A DNA stretch of 64,000 bases, from contig JACJZA010000007.1 in the NCBI GenBank assembly GCA_020635825.1, forward strand, positions 1-64,000, written 5' to 3'. Positions 25,770 to 35,650 of this stretch are shown one piece after another. Source of the stretch: Flavobacteriales bacterium (GTDB lineage Bacteria; Bacteroidota; Bacteroidia; Flavobacteriales_E; Vicingaceae). The notes under the pieces are model-generated. The model made no database searches. It was not told the origin of the DNA and was given only the letters and a program-made list of their open reading frames with translations. The translations under genes were made by a program, and so were the position numbers. The stretch's first letter is position 1, and every line of letters begins with the position of its first letter.

Positions 25770-26969
25770 TTAAATATTTGATAAAGATATTATTTTATCA
25801 AAAATATCTTGAGCCACTTTTGTTTTAGTTTTTAACTCATAATCTTTGATATTATTGTTTTTATCAATGATGGAAATTTTATTGGTTTCAAATCCAAAGC
25901 CAGCTTTTTCATCTTTCAGAGAATTTAATACAATAAAATCTAAATTTTTAGATTCTAGTTTTTTCTTTGCATTAGCTTGCTCATCATCTGTTTCTAATGC
26001 AAAACCTACTAGTATTTGATGATCTTTTTTGATTGCACCAACAGACTTCAATATATCTTTAGTGGGAACAAGTTCTATTTCTAGGGAATCTGTTTTCTTT
26101 TTAATTTTTGATTGACTAACTTCTTTTGGAGTATAATCAGCAACAGCTGCAGCCATAATAATAATGTTACTTTCAGCAACATATTTATGCACAGCTTCAT
26201 ACATTTCTTGAGCCGACAGAATATTAATTACATTTATGGAATCATTAACTTCTATATCAGAAGGACCTAAAACTAGGGTTACATCCGCACCTAGTTTTAA
26301 AGCCTGTTCAGCTAAGGCAATTCCCATTTTACCTGATGAGTGATTACCTATAAAACGTACAGGATCTATTTGTTCATAAGTAGGACCTGCTGTAATTAAC
26401 ACCTTTTTACCTGATAATCGTTTTGAGGTTTGAAAATGGTCATTAATTTTCTCAAATATTAATTCAGATTCTTCCATTCTACCCTTTCCAAACAAGCCGC
26501 TTGCTAATTCTCCTTCTTGGGCATCAATAATAGTATGACCAAAAGTTTGTAAAGTATCAAGGTTCTTTTTAGTGCTTGGATGTTTATACATATCTAAATC
26601 CATTGCAGGAGCAATAAATACAGGACATTTAGAAGACAGATAAGTGGCTAATAGAAAATTATCACAAATTCCATTTACCATTTTAGCAAGTGTATTTGCT
26701 GTGGCAGGAGCAATCACAAATAAATCAGCCCACATTCCTAATTCAACATGGTTATTCCACTTTCCTGTTTGGTTTTCTGAAAACTTAGAATAAACTGGAT
26801 TTTCTGACAATACAGAAAGAGTTAAGGGCGTAATGAATTCCTTTGCAGCAGGAGTCATCACAACTTTTACATTAGCTCCTGCTTTTTTTAATAAACGAAC
26901 AAGCAATGCAATTTTATACGCAGCAATACCTCCTGTAATACCAAGAAGTATGTTTTTGCCTGTAAGCAT
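25770..26969 (-). CDS. coaBC: Bifunctional phosphopantothenoylcysteine decarboxylase / phosphopantothenate-cysteine ligase
   Basis: 399 residues. Two successive steps of coenzyme A synthesis. The N-terminal flavoprotein CoaC domain shows GITGGIAAYK, His in WNNHVELGMWA, and PAMDLDMY (the PAMN substrate loop, with Asp at the Asn position, a form I recall in Bacteroidota). The C-terminal CoaB ligase shows ITAGPTYEQIDPVRFIGNHS and AAAVADYTP. It lies 13 bp after rpoZ. Confidence 0.96.
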   Translation of the reverse strand: MLTGKNILLGITGGIAAYKIALLVRLLKKAGANVKVVMTPAAKEFITPLTLSVLSENPVYSKFSENQTGKWNNHVELGMWADLFVIAPATANTLAKMVNGICDNFLLATYLSSKCPVFIAPAMDLDMYKHPSTKKNLDTLQTFGHTIIDAQEGELASGLFGKGRMEESELIFEKINDHFQTSKRLSGKKVLITAGPTYEQIDPVRFIGNHSSGKMGIALAEQALKLGADVTLVLGPSDIEVNDSINVINILSAQEMYEAVHKYVAESNIIIMAAAVADYTPKEVSQSKIKKKTDSLEIELVPTKDILKSVGAIKKDHQILVGFALETDDEQANAKKKLESKNLDFIVLNSLKDEKAGFGFETNKISIIDKNNNIKDYELKTKTKVAQDIFDKIISLSNI

Positions 26970-26982
26970 ATTTGAAAGATGA

Positions 26983-27303
26983 TTATTTTTCTTCTGGAGT
27001 ACGATAGTAAACTTTACCGTCTAAAAATTCTTTTAATGCAATTGCATTAGGTTTTGGTAGTTTTTCGTAAAATCTAGAAATTTCAATTTGTTCTCTATTT
27101 TCAAAAATCTCTTCTAAGTTATCAGTAGTTGAAGCAAACTCATTTAATTTACCTGTTAACTCCTCTTTTAAATCTACAGAAATTTGATTAGCTCTTTTTG
27201 CAACAATTACACATGATTCATAAACATTACCTGTAACGTTTTCAATTTCATTCATGTTTCTTGTAACAGTTGAAGTTTCTGCGTTTGTATTTTTGAAATT
27301 CAT
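26983..27303 (-). CDS. rpoZ: RNA polymerase omega subunit (Bacteroidota type)
   Basis: 106 residues, Rpb6/omega-like. Recognised by VYESCVIVAKRANQISVDLK and the LKEFLDGKVYYRTPEE end, which are characteristic of Bacteroidota omega proteins. It helps assemble and stabilise RNA polymerase. It begins 2 bp after bamD and precedes coaBC, the usual order in this phylum. Confidence 0.92.
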   Translation of the reverse strand: MNFKNTNAETSTVTRNMNEIENVTGNVYESCVIVAKRANQISVDLKEELTGKLNEFASTTDNLEEIFENREQIEISRFYEKLPKPNAIALKEFLDGKVYYRTPEEK

Positions 27304-27305
27304 AA

Positions 27306-28115
27306 TTATAAATTTTCTAGTTTAAATTTATCCAGCTCAGTAACTGTTCTATTATAATAGTTTTCAGCCTCTTTTAAGAATTTACTTTCTTTAAAAGAAT
27401 CTACAAAGTTATAATAAGCTTCGATAGTATTGTTAAATCTTTCTAATTTTTTTTCTTTAATACTGTTAATTGCAAGATAATAGCTTGATTTTACTATTAA
27501 AAGCATGATTTCTTCTTTGTGTTTTGTGTCTGGAAAATCGATTAAAGTATTGTTTAATGCTACAATTGCAGCTTTGTAGTCATAAATTTGATAGTATTGT
27601 TTAGAGTTTTGATATGATTTTTCCTCTAATTTACTTCTAAGTTTATCCATTAACACATTAGTAGAATCAATTAATTCGTGTTGAGGATAAGTGTTTGCAA
27701 ATAATTGAAGCTCATTAATAGCTTTGTAAGTATCAGTGGGGTCTAATGATGGGATTGGAGATAAAATATAATGACAATAAGCATTCATAAATAATGCTTC
27801 TTCAGCATGTTTACTAGCAGGGAAAGTTTGAGAAAATTTCTTAAAATGATAAGCAGATTCGTATAAGAAATCCATGTAATAATTACAATAACAGTAGTAA
27901 TAGTAAACTTTTTCGGCTCTAGCAGTACCTCTAAATAATGGCACTAATTCTTCAAAAAGTGGTAAAGCTCGTTCGTATTTTTCTTTTTCAAAAAGCTGAA
28001 CGGCAGTCTCATATTTTAAATCAAAATCTTTTCCTTTAAGAATACGCTGATACTTACTACATCCCACTAAAAAGAGTACAACTAAAGCCAATAAAGGAAA
28101 CCATTTTTTTAACAT
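27306..28115 (-). CDS. bamD: Outer membrane assembly lipoprotein BamD
   Basis: 269 residues. Lipobox LFLVGC (Cys about residue 19) followed by five TPR-like helical repeats (EKYERALPLFEELVPLFRGT, AYHFKKFSQTFPASKHAEEA, FDNTIEAYYNFVDSF-like C-terminal repeat). BamD is an essential partner of BamA in inserting beta-barrel proteins. First gene of the bamD-rpoZ-coaBC-porD-recN run. Confidence 0.93.
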   Translation of the reverse strand: MLKKWFPLLALVVLFLVGCSKYQRILKGKDFDLKYETAVQLFEKEKYERALPLFEELVPLFRGTARAEKVYYYYCYCNYYMDFLYESAYHFKKFSQTFPASKHAEEALFMNAYCHYILSPIPSLDPTDTYKAINELQLFANTYPQHELIDSTNVLMDKLRSKLEEKSYQNSKQYYQIYDYKAAIVALNNTLIDFPDTKHKEEIMLLIVKSSYYLAINSIKEKKLERFNNTIEAYYNFVDSFKESKFLKEAENYYNRTVTELDKFKLENL

Positions 28116-28168
28116 GCGGCAAATATAGGATTTTTCTATTCGAAGGAAACGTTAAAAATTGCTAATTA

Positions 28169-29773
28169 TTATTCTTTGACTTTTAAGAAAAATACAATCG
28201 TAAATCGTCTATCTTTCGATTGATAATATTGTATTTTTTCGAATCTTGCATCTTTTTCATAATAATCATAAGGTTGACTAGTTGGTCTTAATTTAGGACG
28301 ATACCCGTAATGGGATTCCCATATAACCAAATCACCTACTTTTAATGTGTCTGTAGCTTCTTTTGTGAGTGTTACAGGTTTGTTTTTAAAGTCACTTTTA
28401 CTTTTGCCTGAATAAAAATAAAACAAAGCATGTTCAGTAGATATACGTGTATCTTCAGTTATAAGTACTCGTTTTCCGGGTTGAGGATTTTTAGATAGTT
28501 GGATTTGTGAATTAAACCATTTCGCCGCTTTCTTAACAGTTTCTTCTTCAGGTTGAATTTGACGAGTGTCAATACTAACTGTAAGCAAACCTATACATAC
28601 TCCCATTACAAAATAGAAATATTTTTTAGTTGTAAGAGGTAATAGAATTAAAATACTTGTAACTAATGCATAACTAAATGACGTCCACTTTCTATTTTCT
28701 TCATCAAGTTTAATAAAGTTATGGTCATATGCTTGATATATGCCTATTAGTATTAACAATGGAATAATAAAATATAACAACTTCCATTTCTTTTTTCCTT
28801 CCATTGAATCAAAAGAAAAAACTCCTAAAATGCCTAAAAATGGAGACATTGTTAACAAGTACCTTAAATTACCAGCGTTTCCAGGTCCAAAATCCATAAA
28901 CTGGGCATTGAATGCACAGTTTAAAAGAAAAATTACAACTGTTGGAATCAATAAAATCCATATAGGTTTTATTTTATAAATGATAGATGAAGCAATGTAA
29001 TTGATATAAAGCACTACTCCTACTGATCCAAATATTACGCTTGACATTAAAAAATAATGATCAAACCCCTGTTTTGGCCATGCATCTTTAATGGTCTTCG
29101 AATATTCCATAATATCTTTTGGAACACTTAGAATATCCCCTGTTAATACAAATCCCATCAAAAAATTAACTACCGTAAATGTTCCGGTTAACAATGCTGG
29201 GAGCCATTTTTTATTAAAAATTAAATAGAGGAAATACAAGCCCGATAAAACATGATATTCTTGTCTGGTAAAAGCAACATATGAGATGATTAAAGCAGCC
29301 CAAATAAAATTCTTTTTAAAATGCTGATAAGCAGCTAACACCAATAAAAATGCAATTAAAATTTCAGCATAACTTCTAAATGAAAGCATAAACCACAGAG
29401 GTTGAATGCCGAGTAAAAAGAATATCAATAATGAATATTTACTTTTTAAAAGTTGTAATATTTTATAAGAAAAATAAACAGTGAAGGCAGCAAGTAAACT
29501 ATTAAAAAACTGTAAAACAGCATAACCTCCGAGTGCAGGTAAAACAAAAAACAATTTATATCCTGTTTTTGAATTTGCTCCTAAAATTGAGGCTGGATCC
29601 CCCCAAAAAGCTTGCATACCAATAAAGTTTGCGACTTCATCGTGCATATAAAATCCATTCGAAAATCTAGAAAAAATAAAATAAATGACAGCTAAAGCAA
29701 GGGTTAGTAATAAAAGAGTTAAGTCACTTATGCTTTTTGTCTCTAATTGTGTTGTAGTATCTGTATTACTCAT
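28169..29773 (-). CDS. GT-C-type membrane glycosyltransferase (mannosyltransferase-like)
   Basis: 534 residues with about ten transmembrane helices. The layout fits GT-C enzymes using polyprenyl-phosphate sugar donors: the acidic pair MHDEVANF in the first external loop (about residue 45), RSYAEILIAFLL, FTRQEYHV, and GNLRYLLTMSPFLGI, reminiscent of the Alg9/Alg12/PIG-B mannosyltransferases. A C-terminal soluble domain (about 400-534) resembles that of related membrane transferases. The start directly abuts the stop of the epimerase gene, so they are translated together; the context is a deoxysugar/glycan cassette. Donor and acceptor are unknown. Confidence 0.78.
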   Translation of the reverse strand: MSNTDTTTQLETKSISDLTLLLLTLALAVIYFIFSRFSNGFYMHDEVANFIGMQAFWGDPASILGANSKTGYKLFFVLPALGGYAVLQFFNSLLAAFTVYFSYKILQLLKSKYSLLIFFLLGIQPLWFMLSFRSYAEILIAFLLVLAAYQHFKKNFIWAALIISYVAFTRQEYHVLSGLYFLYLIFNKKWLPALLTGTFTVVNFLMGFVLTGDILSVPKDIMEYSKTIKDAWPKQGFDHYFLMSSVIFGSVGVVLYINYIASSIIYKIKPIWILLIPTVVIFLLNCAFNAQFMDFGPGNAGNLRYLLTMSPFLGILGVFSFDSMEGKKKWKLLYFIIPLLILIGIYQAYDHNFIKLDEENRKWTSFSYALVTSILILLPLTTKKYFYFVMGVCIGLLTVSIDTRQIQPEEETVKKAAKWFNSQIQLSKNPQPGKRVLITEDTRISTEHALFYFYSGKSKSDFKNKPVTLTKEATDTLKVGDLVIWESHYGYRPKLRPTSQPYDYYEKDARFEKIQYYQSKDRRFTIVFFLKVKE

Positions 29774-30667
29774 TTATAATGTTTTTATCCATTCATTTAA
29801 TGAATGTTGGTATTGATAGTTTGTAAGTGTAATAATTTTTTCATCATCAAACAAAGTATCTCCAGATTCAATTTTTAATGCTTCCTTTGGCCAATCAACA
29901 AAATCAATATTTACTTGGTATTTTTCACTAAATAGTTTTGCTGCTTCTAAAAGGCTTAAATTATCATTACTCCCAATGTTAAAAATGGTATTAATAGAAG
30001 TTTTAAAATCAAGGGTTTTAATAATGGATGAACAAATATCTTCTACATGAGTAAAAGTTCTTTTTACCTCACCTTTTCCATATAAAGTAATGTCTTTATT
30101 TTTAGAAGCTTTGTTTAAGAAAAAACCAATGGTCCCATAAGAGTAATCTTTACTAAGTAAATTTCCATAAGGAACACAGATTCTAAAAATGGTATAATCT
30201 ACATCAAAGTTCTTGGCATACATTTTTAAATAATTTTCGCACGAAAGTTTGTTTTGGGCATAAACTGTTAAAGCTTCTTTTTCATCATCTTCTTTTAAAA
30301 AAGTATTTTCTATTCCTTTATAAACAAGGCGTGTCGATGGAAAAATAATTCTAGCTTTAGATTTTGTATTTACATGATGTTTTAAAATATTCAATAAGCC
30401 TATTTCATTTGACTTAATAAAATCATCATACTTATCAAATCCAACATTAGTACCAGTTAATCCAGCAAAAACAAAAATATAATCAACATCAAAATCTATT
30501 TTACTCACTTGGTTAAAGTCAGCAATATCAACTGAATTATAGTTTTCATAATGATTAATCGATTCCGATGATTTTCCTAATGGAGTAACTTGATGTAGAT
30601 TTTGGAGGAAGTGAACTAAATGCCTTCCTAAGTAACCGTTTGCTCCAAAAACAATTGATTTTTGCAT
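29774..30667 (-). CDS. NAD(P)-dependent sugar epimerase/reductase
   Basis: 297 residues, extended short-chain dehydrogenase fold. Nucleotide-binding GANGYLGRHL at residues about 8-17; catalytic YAQNK (Tyr-x3-Lys) near 133; FRICVPYG and the NIGSNDNLSLLEAAKLF C-terminal signature typical of NDP-sugar enzymes. It may act as a 4-ketoreductase or epimerase finishing the NDP-deoxysugar made by the neighbouring 2,3-dehydratase and 3-ketoreductase. Its 3' end is contiguous with the GT-C gene. Confidence 0.87.
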   Translation of the reverse strand: MQKSIVFGANGYLGRHLVHFLQNLHQVTPLGKSSESINHYENYNSVDIADFNQVSKIDFDVDYIFVFAGLTGTNVGFDKYDDFIKSNEIGLLNILKHHVNTKSKARIIFPSTRLVYKGIENTFLKEDDEKEALTVYAQNKLSCENYLKMYAKNFDVDYTIFRICVPYGNLLSKDYSYGTIGFFLNKASKNKDITLYGKGEVKRTFTHVEDICSSIIKTLDFKTSINTIFNIGSNDNLSLLEAAKLFSEKYQVNIDFVDWPKEALKIESGDTLFDDEKIITLTNYQYQHSLNEWIKTL

Positions 30668-30710
30668 TTGGTAAAGGTAATATCCTTTGTAATAAAATCA
30701 CAAAATAAAA

Positions 30711-32978
30711 TTATATTTTAACCCCAATCACGCAGATATCATCAATTTGCTCCATCTCTCCTTTCCATTCGTAAAAAAACTTGTTTAAAGATATCTTTTG
30801 ATCATTCATACTGACTTTACTATTCAACATCAAAACTTTTTTAAAATATTTATATTTCAGTTTTTTTCCTTTCTCTCCACCAAATTGATCAGGAAACCCA
30901 TCCGAAAATAAATAAATTAGATCTCCTTGATTTACATGAATAGTATGAGTGGTAAATGGATTGAAATCATTTATATAATTACCAACGGGTTGCTTATCTG
31001 CTTTAATTTCAAATAAGTTGGTATTGTAATCTTCAGTTAAGATTATATATTCAGGTAGTTTTTTAATAGTCGATTCATTATTTGTAATTAAATAAAAAGG
31101 GTTATTTGCACCGGCATATTTAATAGTGTTAGTTTTAAAATTAACAGAGCATAAAGCTATGTCCATTCCATCACTTAAGTTAAAACCAGCATTTTGGGCA
31201 AATGTTTCTACAACAATTTCACGTGTTTTATCTAATATTTTTCCAGGGTCGGTTAATTGATATTCTCTTACAGCTCTATTTAAAGCATGATGACAAACTA
31301 CACTTACCATTGCACCAGGAACACCATGTCCGGTACAATCAGCAGCAGCAAACAAAACTTCCTCGTTATTTGGGTGCATCCAATAAAAGTCTCCTGCAAC
31401 AATGTCTTTGGGTTTGTATAATATAAAACCGTCTTTTAAATGTTTATTTAATAAAGTTGGGGCAGGTAAAATAGCTTCCTGAATACGTTTAGCATAAGTA
31501 ATAGAATCGGTTATTTCTTTGTTTTTTTCTTCTATTATCAGATTTTTATTTTCCAATAATAAATTACTTTTTTTCTTTAATTTATATCCTCTATAAACTA
31601 CTAAAACGACTATAAGCATTAAGAAAAAACCTATTATACCAACAATTGTATAGGTTTTTTGAGTTTTTATTTGCTGAGTGTATTTTAGTTCTCTTATTTT
31701 TTCAGCTTCTTTAATTGCCAAACTATCCTTAATTAATTTTTTCTCGTATTCGTATTGATATTGGCGTTGCAAGGTCGCATCATATACAGATTGACTATTA
31801 ATACTATCTAGCATTTGATAATACAATTCTTGCATTTGATAGGCTTCTCTATAGTTTTGTTTACTTAGAGCAACATCTTTTAAGATATCTGCTGCGTTTT
31901 TGATTGATTCTGGAAACCCAATTTCATTAGCAATTTCAATACTTTGTCTAGCATATTGTTCTGCTAATAATAAATTCCCCATTTCCTTATATACCAAGCT
32001 TATATTTAGGAGAGAAAATGCTTTACCTTCATTATCTTCTATTTTATTATAAATTTTAAAAGCTTCTTGATGTTTCTCAGCATACTTTTGAAGTAAATCG
32101 AGGTGAATAGATGTGCTGGTGTCTTTCAATAATTCAAATTCAATGCTTGTTTTTTTACTTAATGAAGTAGCATACCCACGTTGTATTTTAAGCTCTTGGT
32201 AGATTTTAATACTCTGATCAAAATACTCTATGGCTAATTCATATTTCTTTTGCTCTTTATAAATAGAACCTATATTACTATACAGTCTAGCAACAGCTTT
32301 TTGAGATTTATGCTCTTTTTCAATTAACAAAGCATCTCTATAATATTTTAAGGCTTTTTCGTATTCTTTTTGATAAAAATAAATGCTGCCTATATTATTA
32401 AGAGAAAGTGCTATTTCTTCTTTTTCATTTAGTTTTTGATTAAGTTTTAGTGCCTGGTGGTAAAGCTCTAAGGCTCTTAGAATGTCACCTTGTTGTTTAT
32501 ATATGTATCCTAAGTTATTAAGTACGGTTGGAATTACACTTAAATTATTAATCTCTTTACTTAATTTAATAGCTTTTTCAAAGGCATCAATAGCTTTTTC
32601 AATTTCATTTCGATTGTAATGATAAAATCCAAAATTATTGTATGCTGATGCTTGATGTTTTTTAAAGCAGTTATTAGAGGTTTTTTCAAGTAACTCAGAC
32701 GAACTTTTTAATAAAAAATGATTATAATCCGTCCATATTCCGTTCTCACAAACCGAAATTAAATGGCTTAATAGGTTTAGTTTCGTTGTGTCTTCTTTTG
32801 TTTGATGATATTGTTGAAGTATAGAGTCTATTGCCAATTTATCTGTATTTGACAACACATCAAGATTCAAAGAATCAATTAAATAAAAAGATTTATCACC
32901 ATAATTTTGAGCATAAATTAATGATGGTAAAAATTGAAAAAAAATTAATAAAACTAAAAGTAAGTTATGTTTTCTCAT
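30711..32978 (-). CDS. TPR-transmembrane-SpoIIE serine/threonine phosphatase (paralogue 2)
   Basis: 755 residues. Signal peptide (FFQFLPSLIYAQ), about six periplasmic TPRs (about 90-400; repeated NNLGYIYKQQGD and YYRDALL patterns), a transmembrane helix (about 447-467), a coiled linker and the SpoIIE phosphatase domain (about 500-755; VAGDFYW, ADCTGHGVPGAM, DGMDIAL, FSDGFPDQFGGEKG). The insertion TIKKLPEYIILTEDYNTNLF near residues 640-660 is absent from paralogue 1 but shared exactly with paralogue 3. It lies in the middle of a glycan cassette on the same strand, separated from GT2 by 75 bp. Probable role: sensing an envelope signal and dephosphorylating a STAS protein. Confidence 0.9.
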   Translation of the reverse strand: MRKHNLLLVLLIFFQFLPSLIYAQNYGDKSFYLIDSLNLDVLSNTDKLAIDSILQQYHQTKEDTTKLNLLSHLISVCENGIWTDYNHFLLKSSSELLEKTSNNCFKKHQASAYNNFGFYHYNRNEIEKAIDAFEKAIKLSKEINNLSVIPTVLNNLGYIYKQQGDILRALELYHQALKLNQKLNEKEEIALSLNNIGSIYFYQKEYEKALKYYRDALLIEKEHKSQKAVARLYSNIGSIYKEQKKYELAIEYFDQSIKIYQELKIQRGYATSLSKKTSIEFELLKDTSTSIHLDLLQKYAEKHQEAFKIYNKIEDNEGKAFSLLNISLVYKEMGNLLLAEQYARQSIEIANEIGFPESIKNAADILKDVALSKQNYREAYQMQELYYQMLDSINSQSVYDATLQRQYQYEYEKKLIKDSLAIKEAEKIRELKYTQQIKTQKTYTIVGIIGFFLMLIVVLVVYRGYKLKKKSNLLLENKNLIIEEKNKEITDSITYAKRIQEAILPAPTLLNKHLKDGFILYKPKDIVAGDFYWMHPNNEEVLFAAADCTGHGVPGAMVSVVCHHALNRAVREYQLTDPGKILDKTREIVVETFAQNAGFNLSDGMDIALCSVNFKTNTIKYAGANNPFYLITNNESTIKKLPEYIILTEDYNTNLFEIKADKQPVGNYINDFNPFTTHTIHVNQGDLIYLFSDGFPDQFGGEKGKKLKYKYFKKVLMLNSKVSMNDQKISLNKFFYEWKGEMEQIDDICVIGVKI
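30988..31106. repeat. 119-bp perfect inverted repeat, copy A (gene-conversion tract)
   Basis: The minus strand here is identical, base for base, to 47593-47711 on the plus strand. Both copies encode the same part of a SpoIIE domain. On either side the genes differ immediately, including at synonymous positions (GCCGGTGCA versus GCCGGCGCT just before the tract). Confidence 0.95.
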
Positions 32979-33053
32979 TAGATAAATTCATTTGTTAAAG
33001 TAGCTAATAAAAGCCGGGAAAACAAATTTATTTAATGCATAAATACGAATGAT

Positions 33054-33986
33054 TTAATTTTTGGTTTTATGAATTATATAAGTTGGTCTTTGTTTAACAC
33101 TTTCAAAAGTTCTACCAACATATAAACCAACCATTCCCAATACAGATATAATTGCACCTGATAAAAAACTCATTAGCAAAGCTAAACTAGCCCAACCAGC
33201 AACTACGACATCACTAAAAACATAAAGAACAACCATTAAAATAGCTGCTAAAATGGAAAAAAAAGAAAGTAATACGCCTAACTTAACTGTTAATCGGAGT
33301 GGTTTGTCTGAAAAAGTTAGGATAGTGTTTACTGCTAACCTCAATCTTTTTCCAAAAGAGTAAGAAGATTTTCCATCTTCACGTTCAGCATGTTGAATTT
33401 CTACTTTTGCATAATTAAAACCTACCAATTGCTGCAGCATAGGGTAATATCTGTTGTGGTCTTTGATTTGAGCCATTGCCTCTACCGCTTTTTTTTGATA
33501 ACAAACAAAATTTGCAACAGTTCTATCTTGTTTGGTTTCCGTAAGATATCCTAATACACTGTAAAATATTCTGGATAAGAATTTCTTAAATAAATCGTCC
33601 TGACGGTTTTTGCGGCTAGCAACTACTATTTCAAAACCTTCTGTTGATTTATTATAAAGCTTATAGATTTCTTCTGGTTGATCTTGTAAATCACAATCCA
33701 TAGTAACAATATAAGCTCCTTTTGCAGCATCTAAACCTGCTTGAATTGCATGTTGTTGACCATAATTTCTACTCAGCTTTATGCCTTTTATTCTAGGGTT
33801 TTTATCGCAATTCTCAACTATTTTTTGCCAAGAATTGTCAGGTCCATTATCTTCAACTAATATAATTTCATATTTAGGTGAAATTTGAGAAACAGCATTT
33901 ACTGTTCTTTCCACTAATTTATCAACAATATTTTCGGCCCTATATACCGGACTTACTATTGAAATATGAATGTTTTCAGTTGTCAT
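33054..33986 (-). CDS. Family 2 glycosyltransferase (polyprenyl-phosphate sugar synthase type)
   Basis: 310 residues. Catalytic GT-A domain (about 1-225) with SPVYRAENIV, VEDNGPDNSW and the metal-binding region TMDCDLQDQPEE, followed by two transmembrane helices (about 232-254 and 265-288), the layout of GtrB/ArnC/Dpm1-like enzymes that load a sugar from a nucleotide onto polyprenyl phosphate on the cytoplasmic face. Such a product is the donor expected by the GT-C enzyme at 28169-29773. Start and the upstream methyltransferase stop overlap by 4 bp (ATGA), showing coupling. Confidence 0.9.
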   Translation of the reverse strand: MTTENIHISIVSPVYRAENIVDKLVERTVNAVSQISPKYEIILVEDNGPDNSWQKIVENCDKNPRIKGIKLSRNYGQQHAIQAGLDAAKGAYIVTMDCDLQDQPEEIYKLYNKSTEGFEIVVASRKNRQDDLFKKFLSRIFYSVLGYLTETKQDRTVANFVCYQKKAVEAMAQIKDHNRYYPMLQQLVGFNYAKVEIQHAEREDGKSSYSFGKRLRLAVNTILTFSDKPLRLTVKLGVLLSFFSILAAILMVVLYVFSDVVVAGWASLALLMSFLSGAIISVLGMVGLYVGRTFESVKQRPTYIIHKTKN

Positions 33987-34684
33987 TTTATAGCCTTAAT
34001 ATAATATTGAGCGCCAATCGGACACCAAGTTAGTAATTTTTCTAAACCTAAAAATGGTTTAAAGAATTTATGCCTTGGCAGGAATAAGGTATAATTGATC
34101 TTTTTAAAACTTAAAGGACTCTCATCGATTATTTTTTTATGGTAAGATGGAGTTAACAAAACTGCATCTTCATCAAAAGGGCATTCTTTTACTACTTTTC
34201 TAGTTAAGGGATTATTGGGATTATGTTCAAAATTATAAAACCTCCCTCCTTTTTTTAAAACCCTATTTATTTCTAATAAAATTTGTTGATGCAAACCATG
34301 ATTAATATGATGAAAAACCATAGAAGTAAAAACAACATCAAAAGATTCGTCTTCATATGGAAGCATAGAACCATTAAAAGAGGAAAAACTTACATTAGGT
34401 AATTGCTTTAAATTGGCCTGTTCTATGCTTTTTTCAGATACATCTACTCCAAAAATTTGAGAATTAGAAAAATGCTTTCTAAGATAAACAGAGCTATTTC
34501 CATCACCACAACCAAAATCTAAAATAGTTAATTTCTCATGACGGTTTTCTTCAGAGATTAATTCAACAATTTTATATTCACTAAAGTAATCAGAATCAGC
34601 ACCACTTAGTTCTACAGATTTATCATGAGTAGCTCTGTAATCTTTTGCAAACTGATCAAAATTATCGAATTCTCTTTCTTTCAT
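33983..34684 (-). CDS. Class I SAM-dependent methyltransferase
   Basis: 233 residues. Motif I LDFGCGDGNSSV near residue 55, acidic loop GVDVSEKSIEQA, then FDVVFTSMVFHHINH and LKKGGRFYNFEHNP. Length and motifs fit sugar or small-molecule methyltransferases. Its place between a deoxysugar reductase and a glycosyltransferase suggests it methylates a sugar or lipid-linked glycan; substrate unknown. Immediately abuts the oxidoreductase gene (no spacer). Confidence 0.85.
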   Translation of the reverse strand: MKEREFDNFDQFAKDYRATHDKSVELSGADSDYFSEYKIVELISEENRHEKLTILDFGCGDGNSSVYLRKHFSNSQIFGVDVSEKSIEQANLKQLPNVSFSSFNGSMLPYEDESFDVVFTSMVFHHINHGLHQQILLEINRVLKKGGRFYNFEHNPNNPLTRKVVKECPFDEDAVLLTPSYHKKIIDESPLSFKKINYTLFLPRHKFFKPFLGLEKLLTWCPIGAQYYIKAIK

Positions 34685-35647
34685 TTAAGTTGTAGCTTTA
34701 TTTCTGAGTTCTTGAATTAATCGAGCTTGATTGAGAATTTCTATGTACTTATTTTCTCTATCATTTTCATTAATACATCTTTTGAATTCATTTAAAATAT
34801 TAATAAAGTGATTTTCTGCATCTACTTCATAATTAAAAACTTCTCCTTGTTGTTCTAAAGTAATAATTGGCTTGAAATCAGCCCCTGGAGTAAACGCTCT
34901 ATGTGCAGTTATTTTTCCTTTGCTACCCCATATTTCATAATTACATTGGTAAAAATTATCAAACCCAAATGCAAGCTCAGAAAAACTACCATTAGTTCCT
35001 TTTAAATAAGCTCCGCCATATATATCAACTTCTTGATTTATGTAATTCAATGAAGCAGCTTCTACAGAAATATCATTACCTAAAAACAATTGACTTGCTC
35101 TTAGTGTATATGCTGCAGCATCTAAAAGTGATCCACCTCCTAATTCCTTATCATATCTAAAATTGTCATTAGGTAAAGGTGGAAATCCAAATGAGCTTCT
35201 GAAGCACCTTAATTCGCCAATTTTACCTTCTTTTATGAGCCGTTTTACAAATTGATGTTGACCATGATATAAAAACATGAAGTTTTCCATTATCAATAGA
35301 CCCTTATCTTTTGCTTTTTGAACCATTTTTTTAGCTGATTCAAAATTCATAGCTAACGATTTTTCAATTAATATATGTTTTCCTGCATCTAAACATTTAA
35401 TCACCCATTCTTCATGTAAACCGGTTGGCAAGGGCATATAAATACAATTAATATCGGCTCTGTCAATTAATTCCTGATATCCAACAATTGCCTCACAATT
35501 AAAAAGTTGACCATATTCGTTGGCTTTTTCTTCTGTTCTACTAGCAATGGCAACTAATTCATATTCAGGAATGGATAAAATAGCGGGAATTACACTTCTT
35601 TTTGCAATGTTAGCACAACTTAATACACCAATTCTTAACCTACTCAT
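34685..35647 (-). CDS. Gfo/Idh/MocA oxidoreductase, probable NDP-hexose 3-ketoreductase
   Basis: 320 residues. Rossmann start RIGVLSCANIAKRSVIPAI, the catalytic Lys in EKSLAMNF (the EKP motif of the family, Ser at the Pro position) near residue 95, and GGGSLLDAAAYTLRASQLFL in the substrate domain. In deoxysugar pathways this family supplies the 3-ketoreductase that reduces the unstable product of NDP-hexose 2,3-dehydratase (TylCII/KijD10 type). The 2,3-dehydratase gene ends 3 bp upstream, so that function is favoured. Confidence 0.85.
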   Translation of the reverse strand: MSRLRIGVLSCANIAKRSVIPAILSIPEYELVAIASRTEEKANEYGQLFNCEAIVGYQELIDRADINCIYMPLPTGLHEEWVIKCLDAGKHILIEKSLAMNFESAKKMVQKAKDKGLLIMENFMFLYHGQHQFVKRLIKEGKIGELRCFRSSFGFPPLPNDNFRYDKELGGGSLLDAAAYTLRASQLFLGNDISVEAASLNYINQEVDIYGGAYLKGTNGSFSELAFGFDNFYQCNYEIWGSKGKITAHRAFTPGADFKPIITLEQQGEVFNYEVDAENHFINILNEFKRCINENDRENKYIEILNQARLIQELRNKATT

Positions 35648-35650
35648 TAT

